DNA from: an uncultured Selenomonadaceae bacterium
GTDB taxonomy: Bacteria > Bacillota > Negativicutes > Selenomonadales > Selenomonadaceae
Assembly (NCBI GenBank): GCA_905234235.1
Contig: CAJOHN010000001.1
Coordinates: forward strand, 62,001-126,000
Length of the DNA stretch: 64,000 bases
Direction: 5' to 3'
Shown: positions 53,884 through 61,771 of the stretch, piece by piece
Layout: each line of letters begins with the position of its first letter
How positions within the stretch are numbered: the first letter of the stretch is position 1
Position numbers and translations under genes: made by a program
The notes under the pieces: model-generated
What the model saw: the letters and a program-made list of their open reading frames with translations, nothing else
Told to the model about the DNA's origin: nothing
Databases searched by the model: none

Positions 53884-55167
53884 TTATAAGTACCATAAGT
53901 AAACGTAGACGGTTGAAATAATTATCGACAGAATCATCAGCGGGAAGGCAACTTTCATAAAGCCGATAAACGAAATCGCACGCCCGCGTTGAGCCGCCAT
54001 CGAAGCAACAACGACATTAGCCGACGCGCCGATTAAAGTTCCGTTGCCGCCCAAGCACGCGCCCAGTGCCAAGCTCCACCACATCGGGTCAAGATTCGTT
54101 AAGCCCATTTGCCCCATGTCTTTTATCAACGGAATCATCGTCGCGACAAACGGAATATTATCGATAAACGCCGACGCAATCGCGCTCATCCACAGGATTA
54201 TCATCGCCGTCAACGTAACGTCGCCCTGCGTGATTTTAATTGCCTCTTCCGCCAGCATTTTTATTACGCCCGTCTCAACCAACGCGCCGACTAAAATAAA
54301 CAGCCCGCCAAAGAAAAATATCGCAAGCCATTCAACTTTGCTCAGCATTTTGGCAATCATTTCTTCGTTGTGCGAATAGGTTATCAGCAGTAACAAGCTC
54401 GCGCCCGTCAAAGCCGCCGTCGCAGATTCAAGCCCAAGCATTCCGTGAAATGCGAACAAGCTTATCGTTATCGCGAGGACAAACAAACATTTTTTCAGCA
54501 GGAGATGGTCGGTAATTTGTTCGTGTTCGTTGAGCCGCATAACTTTATCTTGAAGTTCGGGCTTGGTGTGCAAATCATTTTTATAAATCATAACCAGCAA
54601 GCCGACTGTCACGAGGAAAATTAAAATTGATACCGCCGTCATGTTGAGGATAAAATCGCCGAAGCTCAATCCGACAGCCGAGCCAATCATAATGTTAGGC
54701 GGGTCGCCGATAAGCGTTGCGGTGCCGCCGATATTCGAGCTGATAATCTGCGCCATCAGGAACGGCTTAACGTCAACTTTCAACTGTGCGGCGATATTAA
54801 AAGTTATCGGCACGGTTAAAAGAACAGTCGTAACGTTGTCGAGGAGCGCGGAACAAACAGCAGTCAAAGTACTCAGCGCGACGAGCAACGCCACCGGTTG
54901 AGCCTTAACTTTTTTCGCAGACCATATCGCCAAAAAATTGAACAGCCCCGTTTCGCTGGTTATGTTTACAACAATCATCATGCCCATAAGCAAACCGATT
55001 GTGTTAAAGTCGATGTGATGAACTGCGGTTTCTTGGTCGAGGATGCCGAGTAAAATCATCAACATCGCGCCGAAAAGCCCGACAACTGTTCGGTGAACTT
55101 TCTCCGAAATTATCAGCGCGTAGGCGGTTATGAATATCGCAATCGCCACGTAAGTCATAGTGTCCAT
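53884..55167 (-). CDS. ArsB/NhaD-type ion transporter
   Basis: A 427-residue membrane protein of the ion transporter superfamily (ArsB, NhaD, P-protein). Hallmarks are LLDNVTTVLLTVPITF, IGGTATLIGDPPNIMIGSAVG and the mirrored AFIDNIPFVATMIPLI and GGNGTLIGASANVVVAS, showing the internal two-fold repeat. It may exchange sodium, arsenite or organic anions; not resolved. The GGGAG site precedes the ATG, and it ends a minus-strand cluster beginning with the HD gene. Confidence 0.87.
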   Translation of the reverse strand: MDTMTYVAIAIFITAYALIISEKVHRTVVGLFGAMLMILLGILDQETAVHHIDFNTIGLLMGMMIVVNITSETGLFNFLAIWSAKKVKAQPVALLVALSTLTAVCSALLDNVTTVLLTVPITFNIAAQLKVDVKPFLMAQIISSNIGGTATLIGDPPNIMIGSAVGLSFGDFILNMTAVSILIFLVTVGLLVMIYKNDLHTKPELQDKVMRLNEHEQITDHLLLKKCLFVLAITISLFAFHGMLGLESATAALTGASLLLLITYSHNEEMIAKMLSKVEWLAIFFFGGLFILVGALVETGVIKMLAEEAIKITQGDVTLTAMIILWMSAIASAFIDNIPFVATMIPLIKDMGQMGLTNLDPMWWSLALGACLGGNGTLIGASANVVVASMAAQRGRAISFIGFMKVAFPLMILSIIISTVYVYLWYL

Positions 55168-55179
55168 TGAGTAATCTCC

Positions 55180-55491
55180 CTAGAAAATTTTTTTGTCAAC
55201 GACGGTTAAGGTTATGCGTTCGCCGTCGCGTTTTATTTTGAAGTTGTAACTCTTGACGCCCGCATTAGACAGCTCAATCCTAAGCGCGAGTAATTCTTTG
55301 CCGAGTTTGTCGGTAAGTTCGGGCGTGAATCCTGCCTTTGCAAGCGGCGCGGGCGGAGCTTCTGCCTCTTCGAGAGCACGGAGTTTTTCTGCTTTCTTTG
55401 CGGCGGTTAAAAGTTGCTGTTCAATCGTCTCTTCCTCGATGTAATTTTTAACCATATCTTTATCGGTCAATCCACGCGGAATTTTCGGCAT
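55180..55491 (-). CDS. Small hypothetical protein
   Basis: A 103-residue protein of unknown function. The N-terminal half is helical and acidic (EEETIEQQLLTAAKKAEKLR), a Pro-Ala linker follows, and the C-terminal 30 residues form strands (YNFKIKRDGERITLTVVDKK). GAGGTG precedes the ATG. It starts six bases after glnS and lies 12 bases before the transporter gene on the same strand. Confidence 0.7.
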   Translation of the reverse strand: MPKIPRGLTDKDMVKNYIEEETIEQQLLTAAKKAEKLRALEEAEAPPAPLAKAGFTPELTDKLGKELLALRIELSNAGVKSYNFKIKRDGERITLTVVDKKIF

Positions 55492-55497
55492 AATCTA

Positions 55498-57150
55498 TCA
55501 CCTCGCTTTGACTTTTGCCCAAGTATCTTTTAAACCGACGACGCGATTAAAAACTAATTTATCGGGCGTGGTGTCGGGGTCGACGACGAAATATCCCAGC
55601 CGTAAAAATTGATAATGCGTGCCGTAATTTGTCCAACGAACGCTCGGCTCAATCAACGCCTGCTTGACAATCAACGAATCGGGATTAAGCGCGGCGATAA
55701 AATCTTCCGGCAATGTACCGTTTGCGTCGGTCGTCAAAAGATAATCGTAGAGTCTGACTTCGGCGGGCAATGCAAACTTCGCGCTAACCCAATGAATCGT
55801 GCCCTTGATTTTACGATTGGCAGTCGCGCCGCCCGATTTTGAAGTCGGGTCGATTGTGCAACGCAACTCGACAACCTCGCCCGCAGAATTTTTAATGACT
55901 TCCTCGCATTTGATGATGTAAGCGTATTTTAAACGAACCTCGCCGCCGGGCTTGAGACGGAAAAATTTCTTGGGCGCGTCCTCCATAAAATCTTCGCGCT
56001 CGATAAAAATTTCCTTCGTGAACGGTACAAAGCGATTGCCGCCGCGTTTTGGATGCTTATCCGCCGTCAAATACTCAACGGAATTCTCATCAACGTTAGT
56101 CAGCACAACCTTAAGAGGGTCGAGGACTGCCATAACTCTATCGGCGTTTTCGTTCAAATCCTCGCGGACGCAATGCTCCAACATCGCAATATCAACGACG
56201 CTGTTACTTTTAGCGACGCCAATACGTTCGCAAAAATCTTTAATAGCCGCCGGAGTAAATCCTCTGCGCCTCAGTCCGCACAACGTCGGCATACGAGGAT
56301 CGTCCCAGCCGCGAACATAACCCTCCTCGACAAGCTGACGAAGTTTTCTTTTACTGGTAATGGTGTTCGTCAAATCGAGGCGGGCAAATTCAATCTGGCG
56401 CGGGCGCGTGTTCACGTCGAAGCCTAACGAATCCAACAGCCAATCATAAAACGGGCGATGATCTTCAAATTCCAACGTGCAAACCGAGTGCGTAATATTT
56501 TCAATCGCATCTTCAAGCGGGTGCGCGAAGTCGTACATGGGATAAATCAGCCAATCGTCGCCGGTGTGATGATGTGTCGAGCGCGTGATTCGATAGATGA
56601 CGGGGTCGCGCATGTTTATATTTGGGCTTGCCATGTCAATTTTCGCACGCAAAACTTTAGAGCCGTCTGGGAATTCGCCCGTCTTCATACGAGTAAACAA
56701 ATCCAAATTTTCTTCGACGCTACGGTTGCGATATGGACTTTCCTTACCCGCCTCCGTCAACGTGCCGCGATAGTTGCGAATTTCTTCCGCGCTTAAATCG
56801 TCAACGTAAGCAAGCCCGCGCCTTATCAACTCAACCGCATAATCATAGAGCTTGCCGAAATAATCCGACGCAAAAAATTTTCTGTCGCCCCAATCAAAGC
56901 CCAGCCACTTAATATCCTCTTGAATCGAATCGACAAACTCAACGTCCTCTTTAGTCGGGTTGGTGTCGTCGAAACGCAAATTGCACAAGCCGCCGTTATG
57001 GAGCGCAAGCCCGAAGTTCAAGCAAACCGATTTGGCGTGCCCGATGTGCAAGTAGCCGTTCGGTTCGGGTGGAAAACGCGTATGAATCCCTTCAGTGTAC
57101 TTGCCTGCTTTTAAATCGTTTTCAATCTCCTGCTGTACAAAATTTATCAT
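55498..57150 (-). CDS. glnS: Glutaminyl-tRNA synthetase
   Basis: A 550-residue class I synthetase attaching glutamine to tRNA-Gln. HIGH is at residues 35-38 ([16 protein letters not shown]), the KMSKS-like motif is ITSKRKL, and the C-terminal beta-barrel anticodon domain covers about 340-550. Sequence blocks such as [20 protein letters not shown] mark GlnRS and not GluRS. Its presence implies direct Gln-tRNA charging. It lies 12 bases after a coiled-coil gene and six before a hypothetical gene. Confidence 0.96.
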   Translation of the reverse strand: MINFVQQEIENDLKAGKYTEGIHTRFPPEPNGYLHIGHAKSVCLNFGLALHNGGLCNLRFDDTNPTKEDVEFVDSIQEDIKWLGFDWGDRKFFASDYFGKLYDYAVELIRRGLAYVDDLSAEEIRNYRGTLTEAGKESPYRNRSVEENLDLFTRMKTGEFPDGSKVLRAKIDMASPNINMRDPVIYRITRSTHHHTGDDWLIYPMYDFAHPLEDAIENITHSVCTLEFEDHRPFYDWLLDSLGFDVNTRPRQIEFARLDLTNTITSKRKLRQLVEEGYVRGWDDPRMPTLCGLRRRGFTPAAIKDFCERIGVAKSNSVVDIAMLEHCVREDLNENADRVMAVLDPLKVVLTNVDENSVEYLTADKHPKRGGNRFVPFTKEIFIEREDFMEDAPKKFFRLKPGGEVRLKYAYIIKCEEVIKNSAGEVVELRCTIDPTSKSGGATANRKIKGTIHWVSAKFALPAEVRLYDYLLTTDANGTLPEDFIAALNPDSLIVKQALIEPSVRWTNYGTHYQFLRLGYFVVDPDTTPDKLVFNRVVGLKDTWAKVKAR

Positions 57151-57162
57151 ATCAAAACTCCT

Positions 57163-57507
57163 TTACTTAAACGCCGCAACGACAAGTCCGCCGACTGCAA
57201 GCGCGATTGCTCCGAAGCCGACGACTGCCGCGATTGTGAGGTTGTGAATCTGATTCGACAGTGTTTTAAAATTCTCATCAATCTTGTTGTAAAATCGCTC
57301 ATTCATCTCGTGCATTTCGGAATCGTGCTTGCGTCTGTCTTCGTCTTGTCTGTCTTGCAAACGGCGCATATCTTCGCGTTGCTGACGAATTTCTTCCATC
57401 ATCATGTTAAATTTGGTATCAAAATTACTTAAAGCTTTATCCAATCGTGCATTTTGTGAATCGATTTGTCTTTGAAGTGATGTGTTTATTTGTTCTTGCT
57501 CGGTCAT
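57163..57507 (-). CDS. Tail-anchored coiled-coil protein
   Basis: A 114-residue protein with a long charged coiled coil (about 5-85, with REDMRRLQDRQDEDRRKHDS) and a C-terminal membrane helix (about 93-113). The same architecture, including a RQDEDMR-like stretch, occurs in the protein at 1598-1852. The function is unknown. Start: the ATG at 57507 follows GGAGG by eight bases; a longer frame from 57546 lacks a site. Confidence 0.75.
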   Translation of the reverse strand: MTEQEQINTSLQRQIDSQNARLDKALSNFDTKFNMMMEEIRQQREDMRRLQDRQDEDRRKHDSEMHEMNERFYNKIDENFKTLSNQIHNLTIAAVVGFGAIALAVGGLVVAAFK

Positions 57508-57520
57508 TTTAAAAACCTCC

Positions 57521-58300
57521 CTACGTCTGGAGTTTCTCCGCGACATGAAGTTTCAAGCGGCGAACACCCTCAGCAATGCGTTCGTCCATCGGCAAGTTGG
57601 AAATGATTTTGTCAATGTAGCCGCGCTCAACAATTTTTTGCATCGTCCACGAAAAATTAACGTCGTAAACCCACATCAACCGAACAATTTTTCTATCGCC
57701 GTTCGTGCGAATCAATCTGTAATCTGCTTGCTTGCCCGTCACAAAATTTTCTACGAAGTCGGGACTTATATCGGGGCGCGCCTTCCCCTTGATAAAGTTT
57801 GGCATTTTATCAGCGTTCTCCTGCGCAAGGAACGGTTCCAACACGCGATAAATATCTAACTTATCGGCGTCGCGAATTATCTTAGCGAATAAAATTTTCC
57901 TGTCATCGTTAGTCGGCGCGACGGTTTTTTTATTGTGATTCTGAATCGCGAACTTCACGAGTTCATAATCCTGCGCGGCGAGCTCCTTAAAAAATTCCAA
58001 TTCGGCAATGACTTTCAGCGCGAGGTCAGCGTGGTCTTCAGAATCGGCGTCGTTGAAAGTTTTGTAAATGCTGTATTGGCGGAAACGTCCCACGTCGTGA
58101 AACAATCCGATAATCTCCGCCAGTTCAGTATCATGCTTCGACAACTTTAAAAACTTCGCAAGCTCCACAGAATTTGCCGTAACATAACCCGTATGTTTTT
58201 CCTTAATCAAAATTCCTTGCTGGACTTCCGCGTCATCCGAATAAAAACTTTTCATGTAAGCCGCCATCCACTCGTGCATTCGGCTAAGCAATTCCCGCAT
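57521..58300 (-). CDS. HD-domain phosphohydrolase
   Basis: A 259-residue metal-dependent phosphohydrolase of the HD superfamily. The motif is IGLFHDVGRFRQYS, with a histidine upstream in the first helix (KEKHTGYVTANS) and KIIRDADKLDIYRV as the late aspartate site. Nucleotide substrates are usual. GAAGGTG precedes the ATG. It is the first gene of a five-gene minus-strand cluster ending with the ion transporter. Confidence 0.85.
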   Translation of the reverse strand: MRELLSRMHEWMAAYMKSFYSDDAEVQQGILIKEKHTGYVTANSVELAKFLKLSKHDTELAEIIGLFHDVGRFRQYSIYKTFNDADSEDHADLALKVIAELEFFKELAAQDYELVKFAIQNHNKKTVAPTNDDRKILFAKIIRDADKLDIYRVLEPFLAQENADKMPNFIKGKARPDISPDFVENFVTGKQADYRLIRTNGDRKIVRLMWVYDVNFSWTMQKIVERGYIDKIISNLPMDERIAEGVRRLKLHVAEKLQT

Positions 58301-58336
58301 TCAATCACCTTCAAAGATTAAAAAATCATTAGCGCG

Positions 58337-58365
58337 ATTATACAACTGAATCAGGCTTTAGGCAA
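58337..58365 (-). promoter_or_regulatory. Promoter of HD-glnS cluster
   Basis: On the minus strand: TTGCCT, 17 bases, TATAAT. Confidence 0.65.
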
Positions 58366-58382
58366 TTTAAATCGCAAATTTA

Positions 58383-58411
58383 TTGACGGGCAAAAGCCGC
58401 TGTGTTAATAT
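58383..58411 (+). promoter_or_regulatory. Promoter of flavodoxin gene
   Basis: TTGACG, 17 bases, TAATAT, divergent from the HD-cluster promoter. Confidence 0.55.
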
Positions 58412-58451
58412 GTGCGCGGTTTGCAGTAAAATTTTTTGGAGGCGATTCCTA

Positions 58452-58880
58452 ATGAGTAAAATCGCGGTCGTTTTTTGGAGCGGCACCGGCAATACAGAGG
58501 CAATGGCTGAGGCGGTAGCTGAAGGCGCAAAAGCGGCGGGCGCGGATGTCGAAGTTTTTCAGGTCGACGACTTCAACGCAACTGACATGGCAGATTATAA
58601 CGGATTCTTATTCGGTTGCCCGGCTATGGGCGACGAAGTTTTAGAGGAAGATTCCTTCGAGCCTTTCTTCACGGAAGCGGAAGCTAAACTTAACGGCGTA
58701 CCGGTCGGACTTTTCGGCTCCTACGGTTGGGGCGGCGGCATATGGATGGAAAATTGGAGCGAACGTACCAAAGAAGCGGGCGCGAAGTTCGTTGGCAGTG
58801 CCATTGCTGAGAATGCTCCCGACGATACCGCGCTTGACGAATGCCGCAAACTCGGCGAGGATTTGGCTAAGGCTGTGTAA
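58452..58880 (+). CDS. Flavodoxin
   Basis: A 142-residue short-chain flavodoxin, an FMN electron carrier replacing ferredoxin. The FMN phosphate loop is WSGTGNTEAMA; the isoalloxazine loops are CPAMGDEVLEED and SYGWGGGIWMENW. Start: the ATG at 58452 after GGAGGCG; the open frame upstream begins before the promoter. It is a single-gene unit with a terminator. Confidence 0.93.
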   Translation: MSKIAVVFWSGTGNTEAMAEAVAEGAKAAGADVEVFQVDDFNATDMADYNGFLFGCPAMGDEVLEEDSFEPFFTEAEAKLNGVPVGLFGSYGWGGGIWMENWSERTKEAGAKFVGSAIAENAPDDTALDECRKLGEDLAKAV

Positions 58881-58902
58881 AAATTTTTCAACGCAATAAA
58901 AA

Positions 58903-58933
58903 AATCCCTCGCGGGTTGCGGGGGAAATTTTTT
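58903..58933. terminator. Terminator between flavodoxin and acetyltransferase genes
   Basis: TCCCTCGC-GGGTT-GCGGGGGA hairpin with an A run before and T run after. Confidence 0.7.
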
Positions 58934-58938
58934 TCGGC

Positions 58939-59469
58939 TCAGTAATTGGAGAGAAAATTTTTAGCAAAATATTCGCGGTCGAGTATTCCCAACACGATTA
59001 AATTTTCGTAGGTGCCATTAGTCAAGATTATTTCTCGCAGGACGCCCTCGCGCACGAAGCCTAAACTTTCGTACAGGTGGAGCGCGATTGAATTGTATTC
59101 TTTGCAGTCAATCCATACGCGATGATATTTTTTGAGCTTGAAAGTCCAACGCATTAAAAGTTGCAGAGATTCGCGCCCGTAGCCGACGCCTTTTTTGTCG
59201 ATGATAACGTGCGTATATTCCGCGCAACGAGAATCCAATTCGCGGAGCATGAAGTAGCCGACGGCTTGTCCCGTTTTAACTTCCTCGATAATCACGTCCG
59301 ATTTCTCCGAGCCGTCCGAATAAATAATTTTGCGATGATAATCCGCATCGAATGGCACGATAAATTTCCGATTTTCAGGCGCGGCTTGCAACGTCATGAT
59401 GTAATCCAACTCGTCAACGTTCGCCCGCCGCAAGCGCAATTTCTTTCCTTCGATTAAAACTTCGTTCAT
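58939..59469 (-). CDS. GNAT acetyltransferase, RimJ/RimL-like
   Basis: A 176-residue GCN5-type N-acetyltransferase. The acetyl-CoA loop is IIDKKGVGYGRESLQLL and the C-terminal block is IALHLYESLGFVREGVLRE, as in ribosomal-protein or spermidine acetyltransferases. The substrate is not evident. Start: the ATG at 59469 is nine bases after GGAG; an ATG nine bases earlier touches the site and is rejected. Confidence 0.85.
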   Translation of the reverse strand: MNEVLIEGKKLRLRRANVDELDYIMTLQAAPENRKFIVPFDADYHRKIIYSDGSEKSDVIIEEVKTGQAVGYFMLRELDSRCAEYTHVIIDKKGVGYGRESLQLLMRWTFKLKKYHRVWIDCKEYNSIALHLYESLGFVREGVLREIILTNGTYENLIVLGILDREYFAKNFLSNY

Positions 59470-59471
59470 TG

Positions 59472-59500
59472 CTGTCATCTCCTTTTGGAGCGGCTATAAT
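59472..59500 (+). promoter_or_regulatory. Promoter of mscS unit
   Basis: A consensus TATAAT at 59495-59500 with a weak CTGTCA 17 bases upstream. Its -10 overlaps the -10 of the opposite promoter. Confidence 0.45.
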
Positions 59501-59524
59501 ATATCAACCGTAAATTTTTTTCAA
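59496..59524 (-). promoter_or_regulatory. Promoter of acetyltransferase gene
   Basis: On the minus strand: TTGAAA, 17 bases, TATTAT. Its -10 box shares five bases with the mscS -10 box. Confidence 0.55.
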
Positions 59525-59540
59525 GTAAGAGGTGTTTTGT

Positions 59541-60641
59541 TTGGAGTATTTACAAAATATTGATTGGCTGGCGTTAGGGCAAAAGCTTATCGTGCCCGCG
59601 TGTATCTTAGCGTTTTCGCTCTTTGTGGGCGTAGTGCTGAATCAAATGCTGACGCGCAAGCTTGAACAAAAAGCTAAGGCTCATGAATCGGAGATACGCG
59701 GGATTTTTTTCCGAGCTCTGCGCGGCGTCCCGATTTCGTTATGCTTAGTTACGGGTCTTTATTGGAGCGTCACAACTTCCAATTTGCCGCCCGGTCTCGA
59801 AAGAATTTTTTCCTACGTTTTGTTTGCGGTTATCGTCTTTTCAATCACGCGTGTCTTTGAACGGACGCTTTCGGGCTTCATCAGATTGAAGTTTTCCGGC
59901 TCAAGCGACATGACGCAATCGACATTGCTCGATACGATTTTCCGCGTTGCCATTTACGCTTCGGGCGCGTTGATTGTCTTGGATTATTTCAACATTTCAA
60001 TCGCGCCGATTATGGCGGCTATGGGTGTTGGTGGTATGGCGGTTGCCTTTGGTGTTCGCGAGACTTTGGAAAATATTTTTTCGGGCTTGCAGCTTATCAT
60101 CTCTAAACAACTGCGCGTCAATGACTACATCAAACTTTCTACGGGCGACGAGGGGCGCGTTATCGATATTAACTGGCGATACATTACGGTCATGCCGCCG
60201 ACGGAGAGCAATGTTGTAGTCATCCCGAATAAAGTTATTGCCAGTGCCGTCACGACAAATTTTTCTCAGCCGCGTGATGATATTATCGTCGTCGTGCCGA
60301 TTGGCGTTTCTTATGACAGCGACCTTGAGAAAGTCGAGGAAGTTACCGTTGACGTTGCCCGCGAGTTGATGATTAAAGTTGACGGCTACGAACCTGAATT
60401 TGATTCTGACGGCGTTGACAGAAATAAACTCGCGCCGGTTGTTCGTTTCCAAGCTTTTAACGATTCGTCGATTGATTTCAATGCGGTTATGCACGTCCAA
60501 GTTTTTACCAATCAATATCTCCTTAAACACGAATTCATTAAGGCGATTACAAAGCGTTATCGCGAGGAGGGCATTAATATTCCGTTCCCGATTCGCACGC
60601 TCGATTTGCCTGATGATAAAAAAATTGAGTTGAGGAAGTGA
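59541..60641 (+). CDS. MscS family mechanosensitive channel
   Basis: A 366-residue small-conductance mechanosensitive channel homologue. It has N-terminal membrane helices (about 12-30, 58-76, 85-110), a pore helix with AAMGVGGMAVAFGVRETLENIF, and the beta domain starting RVNDYIKLSTGDEGRVIDINWRYI-like residues (NDYIKLSTGDEGRV). It releases solutes on osmotic downshift. Start: TTG at 59541, six bases after AGAGGTG. The intron-split gene follows six bases after the stop. Confidence 0.93.
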   Translation: MEYLQNIDWLALGQKLIVPACILAFSLFVGVVLNQMLTRKLEQKAKAHESEIRGIFFRALRGVPISLCLVTGLYWSVTTSNLPPGLERIFSYVLFAVIVFSITRVFERTLSGFIRLKFSGSSDMTQSTLLDTIFRVAIYASGALIVLDYFNISIAPIMAAMGVGGMAVAFGVRETLENIFSGLQLIISKQLRVNDYIKLSTGDEGRVIDINWRYITVMPPTESNVVVIPNKVIASAVTTNFSQPRDDIIVVVPIGVSYDSDLEKVEEVTVDVARELMIKVDGYEPEFDSDGVDRNKLAPVVRFQAFNDSSIDFNAVMHVQVFTNQYLLKHEFIKAITKRYREEGINIPFPIRTLDLPDDKKIELRK

Positions 60642-60647
60642 TTGCTT

Positions 60648-61658
60648 ATGATTATTGACGGCGTTAAGGTTAATTTCATCGGCATTGACGACGCCACACG
60701 CGAGGAAGCCGCTAATTATGTCGCTTACGTGCGCGGACGCGTGAATTCGCCCGTCAAAAACATTAACGTCAAACTCTGCGACGACGGCTTGGTTGATGTC
60801 AGCTACACGGCTCGCGGAGAAAAGTTTGAACGTATCAGAAGAGTGACGGGTCGTCCATATTAGAGATAGCCCGCAAAGTGACACTGTGGCAGAAATGCCG
60901 CTTTATACGCCGGACTTCTTAAGAGGTCGGAAGCAAAAAAATAGCGTATAAGGTTTCGGGGGAGGTCATTTTTATGACTAATCGCGAGTTCAGAAAGATT
61001 CCGTCATTAAAATTTTTGTATGAAGTTAGCGAGGACGGGCGTATTTTCCGCAATGTTAAATCCAAGAAACAAAACAAAATTATCGTTGACTATCACCACG
61101 CGTCCGCCGGATATTGTTTCACGTTTATTCACCGAGATAAAATTTGCCAACGAATTCCTATCGCGCGTGTTGTCGCTGAATGTTGGTTGGGGGCAAAGCC
61201 TGAAGGTTACGAGATTGACCATATCGACCGCAACAGCCAAAATAATCACTGGACAAATTTGCGTTACGTCACTAAGAGCGAACAGATGAAAAATCGCGAC
61301 CATAGCGGTATTAGCAGAATTGGCGCGGCGAACCTTGACGCTGCCAGAAGACGGAGGATGAAGCCTCTTGCGCTGATTAAAGGTGACGAACGCCATGATT
61401 TTGAATCGCAGACTGCCGCTGCTCGTTGGCTTACCGTTGAGGTTTGCAAAGACGTTGAACATATCCGTAGCAAATTCAAGAAACATCGCTCGCACGTTTA
61501 CGGTTATGACGTTATCTATCTGGATTTAGAGACTGTACGTGTCCGCCCTACGGGGCAAGAAACAGTCCATTAAGTATCTCGTTGGCTCGCTTGACCGTTG
61601 GAATGACGCTAAACAAGCTGAGGAACGCGACAGAGTTAAACACAACATTTTTGAATAA
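60648..61658 (+). CDS. NrdD C-terminus-like small protein, split by a group I intron
   Basis: Exon 1 is 60648-60851 (68 codons, ending FERIRRVTG) and exon 2 is 61575-61658 (27 codons, starting YLVGSLDRWNDAKQAEERD). Joined, they give an in-frame 95-residue protein. RVTGYLVG...RWN.AK..E..DRVKH matches the C-terminal signature that I know from class III anaerobic ribonucleotide reductases (NrdD), though no cysteines or full glycyl-radical domain are present, so a stand-alone small domain is likely. Unspliced, translation would end three codons into the intron (RPY, 71 residues). GAGGAAGTG precedes the ATG, six bases after mscS. A terminator follows exon 2. Family name is moderately sure; the split is very clear. 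Confidence 0.85.
60852..61574 (+). ncRNA. Group I self-splicing intron with HNH endonuclease
   Basis: A 723-base intron. P1: exon CGGGU (60847-60851) pairs with guide GCCCG (60869-60873), giving the required U-G pair at the 5' splice site. P10: GAGAUA (60863-60868), next to that guide, pairs perfectly with exon 2 UAUCUC (61575-61580). P3: GACAC-u-GU (60880-60887) with ACGUGUC (61537-61543). P7: GACUGU (61531-61536) with ACAGUC (61562-61567), inside the classic R (AGAGACU) and S (AAGAAACAGUCC) elements. P8: GCCC-UACG-GGGC (61545-61556). The last base is G (61574). Two more hairpins lie at 60888-60899 (GAAA loop) and 60901-60953. P4-P6 could not be assigned by eye, so the subgroup is open. Confidence 0.92.
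60974..61573 (+). CDS. HNH homing endonuclease (NUMOD4-HNH) in intron
   Basis: A 199-residue endonuclease that would cut intron-less copies of the target gene and so spread the intron. The NUMOD4-like segment is about 7-30 (FLYEVSEDGRIFRNV), the HNH domain about 60-105 (GYEIDHIDRNSQNNHWTNLR with His83 and Asn residues), and a NUMOD1-like DNA-binding segment follows (FESQTAAARWLTV). GGGGGAGG precedes the ATG. Residues 186-199 are encoded by the P7-P8-P7' core and the stop codon ends one base before the 3' splice site, so coding and ribozyme sequence overlap. Confidence 0.92.
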   Translation: MTNREFRKIPSLKFLYEVSEDGRIFRNVKSKKQNKIIVDYHHASAGYCFTFIHRDKICQRIPIARVVAECWLGAKPEGYEIDHIDRNSQNNHWTNLRYVTKSEQMKNRDHSGISRIGAANLDAARRRRMKPLALIKGDERHDFESQTAAARWLTVEVCKDVEHIRSKFKKHRSHVYGYDVIYLDLETVRVRPTGQETVH

Positions 61659-61659
61659 A

Positions 61660-61700
61660 AAAAAATCGGAGCCGCTCAATCGAAGGCGGCTCTTTTTGTT
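61660..61700 (+). terminator. Terminator after intron-split gene
   Basis: Perfect GAGCCGC/GCGGCTC stem with a ten-base loop and a TTTTTG tail, directly after the exon 2 stop. It supports exon 2 as the true gene end. Confidence 0.85.
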
Positions 61701-61771
61701 TATCGGCTAAAAAAATTTTGTCGACGCGGAGGATTTTTTTTGCTATCATGAATCAAAAACGAGGCAGGGCA

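Noticed and set aside
60888-60953. Possible riboswitch or attenuator before the HNH gene
   Set aside because: The hairpins lie inside the group I intron, whose splice sites and core pairings explain the region.
61575-61658. Frameshifted tail of the HNH endonuclease
   Set aside because: The HNH protein is complete without it, and the 27 codons continue exon 1 in frame with the NrdD-like motif and end at a terminator.
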